DNA of 64,000 nucleotides from Pseudomonas songnenensis (GTDB taxonomy: Bacteria; Pseudomonadota; Gammaproteobacteria; Pseudomonadales; Pseudomonadaceae): contig NZ_RFFN01000003.1 of NCBI RefSeq assembly GCF_003696315.1, positions 715,548 to 779,547 of the forward strand, read 5' to 3'. Both the position numbers and the translations under genes were made by a program. Below, piece by piece: positions 1-8,778 of this stretch. The notes under the pieces are model-generated. The model worked only from the letters and a program-made list of their open reading frames with translations. It had not been told where the DNA came from and searched no databases. Numbering within the stretch: the stretch's first letter is position 1; the number at the start of each line of letters is the position of its first letter.

Positions 1-406
1 AACCGGCCAGGTCACCGCCGAGCCGCTGCTGCTGGTGCTGATCATCTTCGCCTGGACGCCGCCGCACTTCTGGGCCCTGGCGATCCACCGCAAGGACGAG
101 TACGCCAAGGTCAACGTGCCGATGCTGCCGGTGACCCATGGCGTGCACTACACCAAGGTGCACATCCTGCTCTACACCGCCATGCTGCTGGCGGTCAGCT
201 TCATGCCCTTCGCCATTCACATGAGCGGCCCGCTATACCTGGCCGCCGCGGTGCTGCTGGGCGCGCGCTTCCTCTACTGGACGATCGCGCTGTACCGCGA
301 CAGCCGGCCACATGCGGCAATCAAGACGTTCAAATTCAGCATCTGGTACCTGTTCGCGCTGTTCATCGCGCTGCTGGTTGATCATTATCTGCTACTCGAT
401 TTCTAG
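1..406 (+). CDS. cyoE: Protoheme IX farnesyltransferase, C-terminal part
   Basis: This is the 3' end of a gene whose start lies before the window; the reading frame is open from base 2. The protein transfers a farnesyl group to heme b to make heme O for terminal oxidases and sits in the inner membrane. The visible 134 residues hold the conserved stretch IIFAWTPPHFWALAIHRKDEY followed by several hydrophobic membrane segments, as expected for the C-terminal half of the UbiA-type prenyltransferase CyoE/CtaB. The SCO copper chaperone gene lies just downstream, which fits a cytochrome oxidase assembly neighbourhood. The gene ends with TAG at 404-406, exactly where a hairpin repeat begins. Confidence 0.93.
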   Translation, partial: TGQVTAEPLLLVLIIFAWTPPHFWALAIHRKDEYAKVNVPMLPVTHGVHYTKVHILLYTAMLLAVSFMPFAIHMSGPLYLAAAVLLGARFLYWTIALYRDSRPHAAIKTFKFSIWYLFALFIALLVDHYLLLDF

Positions 407-563
407 TGGCCTGTGCGGTGAGCGGGTTGAGGCAAGTTCGGATGAACATGGCTCCGAGACAAGGCGCTGCGACGAGTCATAGCGAGCTATGGCAAGGAGC
501 AGCAACGCAGTGTCGGGGCCATGGGCGCCGAAATTGACCAACTGAGCTCACCAAACAGGCCAC
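406..563. repeat. MITE-like imperfect palindrome of about 158 bp
   Basis: The ends are inverted repeats: GTGGCCTGTGCGGTGAGC at 406-423 and its near complement at 546-563, with about three mismatches. The pairing continues inwards (GTTGAGGCAAGTTCGG against CCGAAATTGACCAAC, and ATGGCTCCGA against TCGGGGCCAT). The whole intergenic region between cyoE and the SCO gene would therefore fold into one long hairpin with CATAGCGAGCTATG near its tip. It has no coding capacity. This looks like a non-autonomous miniature element or a large intergenic repeat. Family membership cannot be tested from one copy. Confidence 0.6.
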
Positions 564-584
564 CCAGTCGCCCAAAGGACGTTC

Positions 585-1220
585 ATGACCCGCATCCAGA
601 AAACCGTCTTCATCCTCGTTGCGCTGATCGCGCTGGTCGTCGGGCTGACGGTTTCCAAGGTGCTCAACAGCCAGCGCCAGCTCGATCCCACCCAGCTGCT
701 GGATGCCGGCATCGTCCTGCTGCCGCAGAGCCGCACGGTGCCGGCGCTGAGCCTGACGGATCAGGACGGCGAAGCGGTGCAGCTGGATGCATTGAAGGGG
801 CAATGGACGCTGCTGTTCTTCGGCTACACCTTCTGCCCAGACATCTGCCCCACCACCCTGGCCGAGCTGCGCCAGCTCAACGGCATGCTGCCGGAGACGG
901 TGCGCGGCCAGTTGCGCACCATACTGGTCAGCGTCGATCCGGACCGCGACACGCCCGCGCAGCTCAAGGAATACCTCGGCTACTTCAACGCCGGCTTCCT
1001 GGGCCTGACCGGTCCGCTGGACGATATCCAGACCCTGGCCAACGGCGTCGGCATTCCCTTCATTCCGGGGGATACCAGCAAGGAAAACTACACCGTCGAC
1101 CACAGCGGCAACCTGGTGCTGATCGGGCCGGACGGCCGCCAGCGCGGCTTTATCCGTTCGCCGTTGCGGGTGCAGAAACTGGCCGAGCAATTGCCTGAGC
1201 TGCTCAAGCGCGAGCCCTGA
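585..1220 (+). CDS. SCO1/SenC family copper chaperone
   Basis: This 211-aa protein is a thioredoxin-fold copper metallochaperone for cytochrome oxidase CuA assembly, anchored in the inner membrane and facing the periplasm. An N-terminal hydrophobic segment (about residues 8-24) is the signal anchor. The copper ligands are visible as CPDIC (Cys84 and Cys88) and a distal His (about 173, in VDHSGN), and the family motif VSVDPDRDTP follows the Cys pair. The start at 585 was chosen because the anchor begins immediately after it. It lies downstream of cyoE, separated by the hairpin repeat, so co-transcription is plausible but may be modulated by that structure. Confidence 0.93.
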   Translation: MTRIQKTVFILVALIALVVGLTVSKVLNSQRQLDPTQLLDAGIVLLPQSRTVPALSLTDQDGEAVQLDALKGQWTLLFFGYTFCPDICPTTLAELRQLNGMLPETVRGQLRTILVSVDPDRDTPAQLKEYLGYFNAGFLGLTGPLDDIQTLANGVGIPFIPGDTSKENYTVDHSGNLVLIGPDGRQRGFIRSPLRVQKLAEQLPELLKREP

Positions 1221-1272
1221 ACCCTCCGACTCCCCCGCACAGGGCGGGGTCTGCATACGGCTCTCGGGTTCG

Positions 1273-2460
1273 CTACGACGCCTCCGCCTCCGCTACCGCA
1301 TCACGCCTCGCTGCTGCCAGCCGCCGCGCCGACAGCTTGCGCCACCAGATCACCACACCGGTCACCGACAGCACCGCGATCGCCACGCCCAGCACGGCGA
1401 TCAGGATGCGACCCGGCAAGCCGAGAATGCGTCCGCCGTGGATCGCCGGTTGCAGCAGGTGGAACTGCTGCCCCAGCGTGCCCTGGCCAGGAATCTCCTG
1501 GCCGAGCAGGCGCCCGTCGGTGCCGTGGAAGAACAGCCAGGCATTGCCCTGGTTGCTGTCGTGCTCGCCGAAACCGGCACCATAGAAGTTGTACTCGAAG
1601 CTGTAGTACAGCTCGGTGATCGCTTCGGTCAGGCCGAGCTCAGCGGCGTGCTGCATGGCGTAGTCGTACGCCTGGTGGAAGTCGTAGGCGGTAGTGCCCA
1701 ACTGCTCGGCCGGCATCCGCCCGCGGGCCTCGTAGACGCTCGGCTCAACGGGCGAGAACAGTGAGACCACCGGCTTGAACACCTGCTCCGGCAGGTTCAT
1801 CGCCACGCTGCTGACCGCCACTGGCGTGAGCAGCAGCCACAGCCACAGGCCGCCGGCGCGGTGCACATCGTGGTTCATGCGCTGGCGCTTGATCTTCCAG
1901 GCCGTCCACCACTTGGAAAAGAACGGCCGGCCGCGAGGGAAGGTCAGCACCAGCGAGACGAAGCAATCGATTACCCAGGCGATTGCCACGATGCCCATCA
2001 ACCACAGCCCCCAGTTGCCCGGCAGCGACAGGTTGTAGTGGAACTCGAGAATGAAGGGCACGAAGTTCTTGCGCGAGAAGCAGCACTCGCCCCAATAGCG
2101 CGTACCCACCGGCTCGCCAGTCACCGCATCGAGGTAATGCACCACGGGTCGTTCGTCATAGGGCTTGCCGGTCGCCGGATCGTCGCGCGGCACCAGCGCC
2201 ATCAGCGCGGCGTGGCCGGGTTCGCTGGGAAACTCCATGTACCAGACCTGCATGCGCGGGTTGGCCTGCTCGACGCGCTCCACCAGCGTCCCCGGCGCCA
2301 GCACCGGCCCCTCACTGGTGGTGTGGTAAAACTCCGGGTTGAGCCATTCATCCAGCTCGTGATGGAAGGCCAGGATGCTGCCGGTAATGCCGGCGAGAAA
2401 CAGGAAGATCGCCGTGGCCAGGCCGATGTAGCGGTGCAGGAGCACAAGAATCGAACGCAT
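1273..2460 (-). CDS. PepSY-associated membrane protein of an iron-uptake locus
   Basis: This protein of about 395 aa starts MRSILVLLHRYIGLATAIFL and belongs to the PepSY-TM (PiuB-like) family of inner-membrane proteins found next to siderophore receptor genes. They are thought to act in periplasmic reduction or release of iron. Four membrane segments can be seen: two N-terminal (the first near residues 8-30), one about midway (WGLWLMGIVAIAWVIDCFVS) and one near the C-terminus (ILIAVLGVAIAVLSVTGVVI), with PepSY-like periplasmic loops between. An in-frame start ten codons upstream (2490) is possible but overlaps the receptor's terminator hairpin. It lies directly downstream of the TonB-dependent receptor on the same strand. 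Confidence 0.85.
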   Translation of the reverse strand: MRSILVLLHRYIGLATAIFLFLAGITGSILAFHHELDEWLNPEFYHTTSEGPVLAPGTLVERVEQANPRMQVWYMEFPSEPGHAALMALVPRDDPATGKPYDERPVVHYLDAVTGEPVGTRYWGECCFSRKNFVPFILEFHYNLSLPGNWGLWLMGIVAIAWVIDCFVSLVLTFPRGRPFFSKWWTAWKIKRQRMNHDVHRAGGLWLWLLLTPVAVSSVAMNLPEQVFKPVVSLFSPVEPSVYEARGRMPAEQLGTTAYDFHQAYDYAMQHAAELGLTEAITELYYSFEYNFYGAGFGEHDSNQGNAWLFFHGTDGRLLGQEIPGQGTLGQQFHLLQPAIHGGRILGLPGRILIAVLGVAIAVLSVTGVVIWWRKLSARRLAAARRDAVAEAEAS

Positions 2461-2490
2461 CGTCGGTTGTCCGTCTTTCAGAAAGCACAA

Positions 2491-2518
2491 AGCCGCCGGC
2501 CTTTGGGGACCGGCGGCT
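2491..2518 (-). terminator. Hairpin after the TonB-dependent receptor gene
   Basis: A perfect 9-bp stem, AGCCGCCGG (2491-2499) with CCGGCGGCT (2510-2518), lies 10 bases past the receptor stop codon. On the minus strand it is followed by a T-rich stretch (TTTGTGCTTT). It probably ends or reduces transcription between the receptor and the PepSY gene. Confidence 0.6.
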
Positions 2519-2528
2519 GGTTAATCGC

Positions 2529-5030
2529 TCAGAACTGATGCGTGATGGTCGCCACGACATTACGCTCCGCACCCAGGTAGCACGAGGACGCGTTGTAGCA
2601 GGATGCCACGTAGTACTCATCGGTCAGGTTGTTGGCGTTGAGTCGAATCGATGTGCCATTCAGCCCGACTCGGCTGAGGTCATAACCAATGGAAGCGTCG
2701 AACAGCGTGTAGGACGGCACTTTGAAGTCATGCGCGTCGTTGCCCCAGCTGTAACCGACATAACGCGCGCCGCCACCGATGTTCAAGCCCGCCAGCAGCC
2801 CCTCGGCAAAACTGTAGTCAGCCCACAGGCTCGCCATGCGTTCGGGTGTTTGATAAGGGGTATTGCCTTTTGCATCGACTACCTCACCGGCAGAGTTATA
2901 GGCGAAATAACTCTTGCTGTATTTCACATCGTTAAGTGTGACGCTGCCGAGTACGCGCAGGTGTTCCGTAACGTTCACCCTAGCCTCAAGCTCAACCCCT
3001 CGCGACTTCATGCCGCCGACACCTTTATAGAAGTTATCGGTGACCAGGCTGTTCTCCTTGGCGAACAGGTTCTCCATATCGATCGTGAAGAATGACAAGG
3101 TATATAGGTCGTCGCTACCAACCGGCTGATACTTCACGCCAGCTTCCCATTGCTTACCAGTAGTCGGCTCCAGTATCTGAGCCCCACTGGAATAGTTGGA
3201 CGTTGGATTGAATGAGGTCGAATAACTCAGGTAGGGAGAAATGCCGTTTTCGAATGCATAGAGGACGCCGACATGGCCGCTAAGCTTTTCGCCCTGATTT
3301 GCATCCTTGCCGCTGATGGAATCATCGATTGATACGTCGTACCAATCCTGGCGCAACCCTGCCGAGAGGTTCCAGTTACCCAGCTCGACCAGATCCTGAA
3401 TGTAGAAACCGGCTTGCTTTTGCCGGCGCAACGCATCCGCTGTAGCAAACGGAGATAACGCGAAGGATGGATAGCTTGAACTGCCAGTATCAAGCGTTGG
3501 CACCGTGCCGGGGCTTCTAGGGTCGTAAACAGAGCGGTCCGCGTCGTTGAAAATCTTGTTTTTCGTATATTGGTAATCCAGACCTACAACAACGGTATGA
3601 AGGGCCGAACCGGTAGCGAATTCAGCCTGCAGCATGTTGTCGACGATCCAAGCATGCAGGCTCTCTTCTCCCCCGCTAAAGCCCCGATAAAGCTCATTAC
3701 TATCAGCGGGTGTCCAGTAATACCCACTCTGCCAGACCTGGCTGTTCTCCACCTCTGCATCCAGATATCGGAAATTCTGCCGCGCACTCCAAACATCGTT
3801 GAAGCGATGCTGAAACTCATAACCCAGCATGTTTTGGGTTCGCTTGAATTCCTCGATATCCGGATCGCCCTCGAAGAAACTGCCGGAAAGACGTCGCCCG
3901 TTGCGTTTTTCCAGCGTTCCGGAAGCCGGCAGACTTCCGTGATAACCACCGTTGGGATCGTGCTGAAGATAGGCATAGAGATTGAGGCTGGTGTCTTCGC
4001 TGAGGTTCAGCGTCAGGCTGGGCATAAGCGTGTAGCGGGTTTCTTCGACATAGTCGACCTGGCTATCGGCGTCTTTCGCCACACCGACTACGCGATACGC
4101 AACATTTTCATTCAGCGGTCCGGTGACATCGAAGCCGAGACTCTTGTAGTCATTGCTGCCGTAAGAGAGATCAATGCGAGCGGCATCAGTGAACTGCGGC
4201 CGCTTGGTCGTCAGCGACGCCAACCCACCGGGATTGCTGCGACCATACAGAACAGAAGACGGCCCCTTGAGCACGTCGATACGTTCGATGAAATAGGGAT
4301 CAATCTGCAGGCTGCTGTAAGACCCAGGGTCACCCATGGACTTCAAGCCGTCGATGATGATGTTGTCGACTGCCCCATCATTGATTCCGCGCATCGCCAA
4401 ATAGTCATAGCGCCGCGTATTGCCATAGGGGTTTGTGAGTACGCCCGGGGTATAACGCACAGCTTCAGCAACCGTCATCGAACCCTGCTTGTCGATCTGC
4501 TCACGCGTAACCACAGAAACACTCTGCGATGTACGCACCAAGGGCATGCTCGTCTTGGTCGCCACGCTGCTATGGGTCACGTTGTAGCCTTCCATCGAAC
4601 CCAGCGCATTGCCCAGAGCGAAGCCTTCGACGGTCATCGGTTGCAGCTCGACGGCATCGCTCTGTGCCGTGCGGCGGCTCAGCGAGTAGTTGCCCTGGCC
4701 GTCGCGCACGGCTTGCAGGCCGCTGCCCTGCAGCAGTGCGGCGAAGCCGTCGTCGACACCATACTGCCCGCGCAGCCCATTCGATTGCAGGCCTTGCAGC
4801 AGGCTGCCGTCCACCGACAGCAGCACCCCGGCCTCGCCGGCGAAGCGGCTCAGTGCGCTGGACAGCGGGCCGGCGGGAATGTCGTAGCTGCGCACCGCCT
4901 GCTGCGTCGCGGACTGGGCGATGGCCAGACCGGGAGCGATGCTCAGGGGCAGGCACAGCAGCGCGGCGCGGATACCCAGCGCCAGGGCACGGGAACGGTC
5001 GGGAAGGAAGGGCAAGGCGGTCGAGCGCAT
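2529..5030 (-). CDS. TonB-dependent siderophore receptor with STN signalling domain
   Basis: This 833-aa outer-membrane receptor imports a ferric siderophore using TonB energy. A signal peptide (about residues 1-39, ending near LAIAQ) is followed by an STN domain (about 48-120, YDIPAGPLSSALSRFAGEAG). The STN domain lets the receptor report ligand binding to a FecR-type anti-sigma factor. A TonB-box-like segment (about 133-140, LQPMTVEG) precedes the plug and a 22-strand barrel that ends in the aromatic residue of TITHQF. The adjacent fecI-fecR genes make a cell-surface signalling system of the FecIRA or FpvA type. The ligand cannot be told from sequence. Confidence 0.93.
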   Translation of the reverse strand: MRSTALPFLPDRSRALALGIRAALLCLPLSIAPGLAIAQSATQQAVRSYDIPAGPLSSALSRFAGEAGVLLSVDGSLLQGLQSNGLRGQYGVDDGFAALLQGSGLQAVRDGQGNYSLSRRTAQSDAVELQPMTVEGFALGNALGSMEGYNVTHSSVATKTSMPLVRTSQSVSVVTREQIDKQGSMTVAEAVRYTPGVLTNPYGNTRRYDYLAMRGINDGAVDNIIIDGLKSMGDPGSYSSLQIDPYFIERIDVLKGPSSVLYGRSNPGGLASLTTKRPQFTDAARIDLSYGSNDYKSLGFDVTGPLNENVAYRVVGVAKDADSQVDYVEETRYTLMPSLTLNLSEDTSLNLYAYLQHDPNGGYHGSLPASGTLEKRNGRRLSGSFFEGDPDIEEFKRTQNMLGYEFQHRFNDVWSARQNFRYLDAEVENSQVWQSGYYWTPADSNELYRGFSGGEESLHAWIVDNMLQAEFATGSALHTVVVGLDYQYTKNKIFNDADRSVYDPRSPGTVPTLDTGSSSYPSFALSPFATADALRRQKQAGFYIQDLVELGNWNLSAGLRQDWYDVSIDDSISGKDANQGEKLSGHVGVLYAFENGISPYLSYSTSFNPTSNYSSGAQILEPTTGKQWEAGVKYQPVGSDDLYTLSFFTIDMENLFAKENSLVTDNFYKGVGGMKSRGVELEARVNVTEHLRVLGSVTLNDVKYSKSYFAYNSAGEVVDAKGNTPYQTPERMASLWADYSFAEGLLAGLNIGGGARYVGYSWGNDAHDFKVPSYTLFDASIGYDLSRVGLNGTSIRLNANNLTDEYYVASCYNASSCYLGAERNVVATITHQF

Positions 5031-5129
5031 GGGAAGTCCTGTTCGAATGACGGGTTTCGTCCTATGCCCGGCGAGAATCTGGAAAGGGAACTGCGGATGC
5101 GAATATTTTTTATTTGAATCCGTATCAGG

Positions 5130-6092
5130 CTATGCCTCGACTCGCTTGGCCGCGGGCTCAAGACTGACCCACCAGCCCATGCGGCGCTCGATGCGCACCG
5201 GCAAGGTGGCGGCCAACGCGTCGAGTACGCGCTCGGTATCTGCCAGGGGGAAGGCGCCTACGACGCGCAGATCGGCAATTCGCGGATCGCAGCCGAGGTA
5301 GCCATGCCGATAGCGCGACAGTTCGGCGAGGAAGTCTTCCAGGCGCTGGTTGTCGGCCAGCAGGACGCCTGAAGCCCAGGCCTGATGCTCGGCCCGCGCA
5401 GCCGAAAGTGGTGCGACATGGCGAGGGCCAAATTCGGTCTGCTGCCCTGCGCTCACGCTGGTGGTGGCGAAGCCGTCGAGCTGGATATCCACCACGCCGG
5501 TAAATACGCTCAGCCGCGTCCGACCATCCTCCTGCCGGAGCGAAAAGCGCGCGGCCTGCTCGCTGCGCACACGCCCTTCGCGACTGCTCAGCAGCAGCGG
5601 TCGCGCACGGCGGCTGGCCGGGGCATCGATCAACAGCTCACCGCGATAGAGCGCCAGCGATCGTGCGGTCGCATCGAAGGCGATATCCACTGCCGTAGCG
5701 GTGCTGAGCCATAGCCGCGAGCCATCGGCTAGCCGCAGGTCGCGTATTTCCCCCACCGCGGTGCGTTCATCGGCGGCCCACTGCCGCCAGGGCAGCGAGC
5801 CACCGGCCAGGCTGAGCGCAGCGCCACCACAGAGTACGGACAACACTTTCAGCGCCTGGCGTCGATTCGGCTGACGACCATGCAGCATGGCACCGGCGCT
5901 TCGTCCAACGGCATCCCTGGTCAGCGGCTGAAACTGGCCGCTGATGCGCTCGACCTTCGCCCACGCCTGAGCGTGTTCCGGCTGCTCCAGCCATGCCGCC
6001 CACGCGCGGCGCTCGCCCGCGCTGACCGAGCCGGACTGCAACAGGGCGAACCATTCGGCAGCCTGCTGCAACACGCGGTAGTCGCTGCCCAT
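5130..6092 (-). CDS. fecR: FecR family anti-sigma factor / sigma regulator
   Basis: This 320-aa inner-membrane protein relays the receptor signal to the ECF sigma factor. The cytoplasmic N-terminus (MGSDYRVLQQAAEWFALLQS, DUF4880-like) is followed by one membrane segment (about residues 101-118, VLSVLCGGAALSLAGG) and the periplasmic FecR domain. Its start codon overlaps the stop of the sigma gene as TGATG at 6090-6094, so the two are translationally coupled. The frame stays open upstream inside fecI, but that extension is an overlap artefact. The receptor gene follows after 99 bp. Confidence 0.92.
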   Translation of the reverse strand: MGSDYRVLQQAAEWFALLQSGSVSAGERRAWAAWLEQPEHAQAWAKVERISGQFQPLTRDAVGRSAGAMLHGRQPNRRQALKVLSVLCGGAALSLAGGSLPWRQWAADERTAVGEIRDLRLADGSRLWLSTATAVDIAFDATARSLALYRGELLIDAPASRRARPLLLSSREGRVRSEQAARFSLRQEDGRTRLSVFTGVVDIQLDGFATTSVSAGQQTEFGPRHVAPLSAARAEHQAWASGVLLADNQRLEDFLAELSRYRHGYLGCDPRIADLRVVGAFPLADTERVLDALAATLPVRIERRMGWWVSLEPAAKRVEA

Positions 6093-6607
6093 CAGTCCTC
6101 CGCCACCAGCATCAGGCAATGCAGCATGGCCTGCGCCATGTACTTCTTCACCATGCGCTCGGATACACCCAGTTCGGCGGCGATAGCCGCGTAGGTCATG
6201 CCGTGCAGCTGCGACATGAGGAAAGCGCTGCGCACCCTGGTGGGCAGTTGCGCCAGCATGGCATCGATCCGCAGCAGGGTTTCGACGATCAGCGCCTGGG
6301 ACTCCGGCGACGGTGCCACCGGCTCCGGTTGCAGTGCCAGTGCATCCAGATAGGCCTGCTCGATCTGCCGGCGGCGCCAATGGTTGATCAACAGGCCCTT
6401 GGCGATGGTGTGCAGATAGGCCCGGGGCTCGCGGATCGCGGCCATGTCGTCGTCCTTGCTCAGCACCCGCACGAAGGTGTCCTGCGCAAGGTCGGCTGCA
6501 CGCTGACTACAGCCAAGCTGACGGCGCAGCCAGCCATTCAACCAGCCGTGGTGATCAGCGTAGAACCGATGCAGCATCTGCTGCCGAAGCATACCTTCTG
6601 TTGCCAT
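6092..6607 (-). CDS. fecI: ECF sigma factor of the FecI family
   Basis: This sigma-70 family extracytoplasmic-function factor of about 171 aa directs RNA polymerase to the receptor promoter once FecR signals. Region 2 is visible in ADLAQDTFVRVLSKD and AYLHTIAKGLLINHWRRR, and region 4 as a helix-turn-helix in AFLMSQLHGMTYAAIAAEL. The ATG at 6607 is preferred because GGGAGG lies just upstream of it; the alternative ATG at 6619 would place that Shine-Dalgarno inside the gene. Order sigma-antisigma-receptor on one strand is the standard arrangement. A Fur-box-like sequence lies upstream. Confidence 0.92.
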   Translation of the reverse strand: MATEGMLRQQMLHRFYADHHGWLNGWLRRQLGCSQRAADLAQDTFVRVLSKDDDMAAIREPRAYLHTIAKGLLINHWRRRQIEQAYLDALALQPEPVAPSPESQALIVETLLRIDAMLAQLPTRVRSAFLMSQLHGMTYAAIAAELGVSERMVKKYMAQAMLHCLMLVAED

Positions 6608-6633
6608 GCGGCCTCCCATGAGCGCTGCAGGCC

Positions 6634-6653
6634 TTAATGCTAACGCTTCTCAA
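6634..6653. promoter_or_regulatory. Possible Fur box upstream of fecI
   Basis: The minus-strand sequence TTGAGAAGCGTTAGCATTAA resembles the Pseudomonas Fur site around iron-starvation sigma genes (TTGAGAATCATTATCATT-like) and is correctly placed 27-46 bases upstream of the fecI start. Iron-dependent repression by Fur is expected for this locus. The match is partial. Confidence 0.4.
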
Positions 6654-6773
6654 CAACATAAATCCACGAACAATCGCGCCGCCTGACCAGGCAGATGAGT
6701 GGCTCGATCCTGGCACCACGCTGTCGAAGCTCGGCTAGGCTTGAAAAAACGACTGATTGCCGGAGAACGAACC

Positions 6774-7301
6774 ATGACTCAGCTGCCCCGTTTGGCCCTT
6801 CTTGCGGCCCTGTCACTGACCCTGCTTCCCGCCCATGCGCAGAAAATCCTGCCCGGCCTCTGGGAATTCAGCAGTGGCGATATTCAGGTGGATGGGCAGC
6901 AGATGCCGGGCATGGACGCGATGCTCGCGCAGATGCAGAACCTGCCTGCCGAACAACGCCGGATGATGGAAGAGATGCTCGCCGCGCAGGGGGTAAAGCT
7001 CGGCGGAAAGGGCGTACAGATCTGCCTGAGCAAGGCGCAAGTCGAAGCGGACGAGCTGCCGTTTCAGGACGACCCGGCCTGTACCCAGGAGATCACCGAG
7101 CGCAGCGACAAGATGTGGAAATTCCGCTTCGAATGCCCTGACGCGCGCGGCCAGGGCGAGACGCGCTTTGTCAGTGACAAGGAGTTCGTCAGTACCGTAA
7201 CCAGTGAATACCGTCAGGGCACCGAAACCGGCAGTTCCAAGATCGAATCCCATGCGCGGTGGGTAGCCGACGACTGCGGCACGCTGAAACCGGCGCGGTG
7301 A
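6774..7301 (+). CDS. DUF3617 family exported protein
   Basis: This 175-aa protein has a signal peptide (MTQLPRLALLAALSLTLLPA, cleavage probably after HAQ) and the DUF3617 opening KILPGLWEFSSG typical of small periplasmic or envelope proteins of unknown role in proteobacteria. It has four cysteines in its mature half. The start at 6774 is backed by GGAGAA eight bases upstream and by the signal peptide beginning there. It is transcribed divergently from fecI. No function can be assigned. Confidence 0.8.
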   Translation: MTQLPRLALLAALSLTLLPAHAQKILPGLWEFSSGDIQVDGQQMPGMDAMLAQMQNLPAEQRRMMEEMLAAQGVKLGGKGVQICLSKAQVEADELPFQDDPACTQEITERSDKMWKFRFECPDARGQGETRFVSDKEFVSTVTSEYRQGTETGSSKIESHARWVADDCGTLKPAR

Positions 7302-7318
7302 TAGGGCCGCCCTCCTGG

Positions 7319-7334
7319 CGTTCCACGTGAAACC
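7319..7334. other. parS-like ParB binding site
   Basis: The core GTTCCACGTGAAAC (7320-7333) matches the parS consensus TGTTYCACGTGRAACA at all 14 inner positions; only the outermost bases differ. It lies in the intergenic space after the DUF3617 gene, about 50 kb from oriC, within the usual distance for pseudomonad parS sites. ParB encoded at 42343-43215 would bind it. Confidence 0.7.
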
Positions 7335-7355
7335 CCCATGGACGCTGGGTTGGCG

Positions 7356-7718
7356 CTATTGACTCGCCCAGCTGCCCTGACTGTTCTGTTCGCATGCCGG
7401 CTGCAAAAAACGCGCATCGCTGGCGACACCGTAGTAATGGATGTCTTGGCGATATGGCATGTTGGAAACCTGGGCATTGCGGCAGATGCCGAACGCGCCA
7501 TCCGGGCACTGCTCAACGAACTCCACCTGAACCTCTTGATCCTTCAGCTGCGGCTGGCAGAAGCCGCTGCGAAAAAGCTCGACGGGAATGTTGATATTCG
7601 CCTGACACAGCTTCACTTCCACCCGATCGTCGTGGCTGTGGATGATGCAGGCCTCGGCCATGACGTCGCCAGCAATGAGTACGCCGCAAACGGCTGTCAG
7701 CAAGAACGGTAACCGCAC
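7356..7718 (-). CDS. Small Cys-rich exported protein, unknown
   Basis: I do not recognise this 120-aa protein. It starts with GTG at 7718, backed by GAGGG nine bases upstream. It has a signal peptide (about residues 1-21, MRLPFLLTAVCGVLIAGDVM followed by A) and then about six cysteines in the mature part, suggesting disulfide bonds in the periplasm. It is acidic and ends QNSQGSWASQ. It lies alone between the DUF3617 gene and the CobW GTPase gene, transcribed divergently from the latter. Confidence 0.6.
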   Translation of the reverse strand: MRLPFLLTAVCGVLIAGDVMAEACIIHSHDDRVEVKLCQANINIPVELFRSGFCQPQLKDQEVQVEFVEQCPDGAFGICRNAQVSNMPYRQDIHYYGVASDARFLQPACEQNSQGSWASQ

Positions 7719-7807
7719 GATTTCATCCCTCTTCGAATCGCGGCGACTTTATCACGGGCAGGCTTTTCCCCTTCCAGCCGCTTCGCAAAATGCGCACCAT
7801 AGCCGCC

Positions 7808-8776
7808 ATGCTCGAACATATCCCGACCCATCTCATCGCCGGCCCGTTGGGCGCCGGAAAAACCAGCCTGATCCGTGATCTGCTGAGCCAGAAGCCGACC
7901 GACGAGCGCTGGGCTGTGCTGATCAATGAGTTCGGCCAGATCGGCCTGGATGCCGCGCTGCTGAGTACCGGCGCGGACGGCATTACGCTGGCGGAAATTC
8001 CCGGCGGTTGCCTGTGCTGCGTCAACGGCGTGCCGTTTCAGGTCGGTCTCGGCCGACTGCTGCGCCAGGCACATCCGGACCGGCTGTTGATCGAGCCCTC
8101 GGGCCTGGGGCACCCCGCCGAGCTGCTGCGCCAGCTCAGCCAGGCACCATGGCGGACAGTTCTGGCCGTTCAACCGACCGTGCTGGTGCTGGATGCCGAT
8201 GCCCTGAGCCGCGGCCTGCCGCTGCCCGATAGCCAACAGCAGACCTTGGCTGACGCCGGCCTGCTGTTGATGAATAAAAGCGAATCGCTCGACGAGGCGG
8301 CACGGGTAGCGCTGAGCGGACGTCTGCCACGGCGCCCGCTGTTCTGGACCAGCCAGGGTCGGCTGCCTATCGCGCAATTGCCGGGAATCGAGGTGCGGGC
8401 CAGTGAACAATCGCAGGCGGTTGCGCTGCCAACGGGAGCGGCCTCGCTACCACAGGTCTGGCTCGATCCGAGCAAAGCGATCTGCCAGGTGCAGGCGACC
8501 CCGGAAAACTGGAGCATCGGCTGGCGCTGGCACCCAAGCCAACGCTTCGACCTCGAGAAAATTGCGCAGTGGCTGGCGCAGTGGCCGTGGCGCCGCGCCA
8601 AGCTGGTCGTCCATGGCGGCAACGGCTGGCAGTCGGCCAATGCCCTGGATGGCGATACGCTGGTCTTCAGCCCCAGCGAGTGGCGCCGCGATTCGCGGAT
8701 CGAACTGATCTTTGCCGAGCCTCAGCCACAGGCCGAGCTGGAATGCGCCATGGACGGCTGTCGCATCCGCGCTTGA
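7808..8776 (+). CDS. CobW/COG0523 family metallochaperone GTPase
   Basis: This protein of about 322 aa belongs to the COG0523 GTPases that deliver metals, often zinc, to target enzymes. Walker A is GPLGAGKT (residues 12-19), the metal-binding GCLCC motif follows at about 71-75, the segment NEFGQIGLD is conserved, and a CobW C-terminal domain is visible (about 220-310). The ATG at 7808 was chosen because the P-loop strand then starts near residue 7 as in the family; an ATG six codons upstream is possible. No Zur box was seen. The next gene is convergent, two bases away. Confidence 0.85.
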   Translation: MLEHIPTHLIAGPLGAGKTSLIRDLLSQKPTDERWAVLINEFGQIGLDAALLSTGADGITLAEIPGGCLCCVNGVPFQVGLGRLLRQAHPDRLLIEPSGLGHPAELLRQLSQAPWRTVLAVQPTVLVLDADALSRGLPLPDSQQQTLADAGLLLMNKSESLDEAARVALSGRLPRRPLFWTSQGRLPIAQLPGIEVRASEQSQAVALPTGAASLPQVWLDPSKAICQVQATPENWSIGWRWHPSQRFDLEKIAQWLAQWPWRRAKLVVHGGNGWQSANALDGDTLVFSPSEWRRDSRIELIFAEPQPQAELECAMDGCRIRA

Positions 8777-8778
8777 AC

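Noticed and set aside
3570..5117. 515-aa open frame on the plus strand opposite the TonB-dependent receptor
   Set aside because: Antisense to a receptor with clear STN, plug and barrel features; no ribosome site or domain seen.
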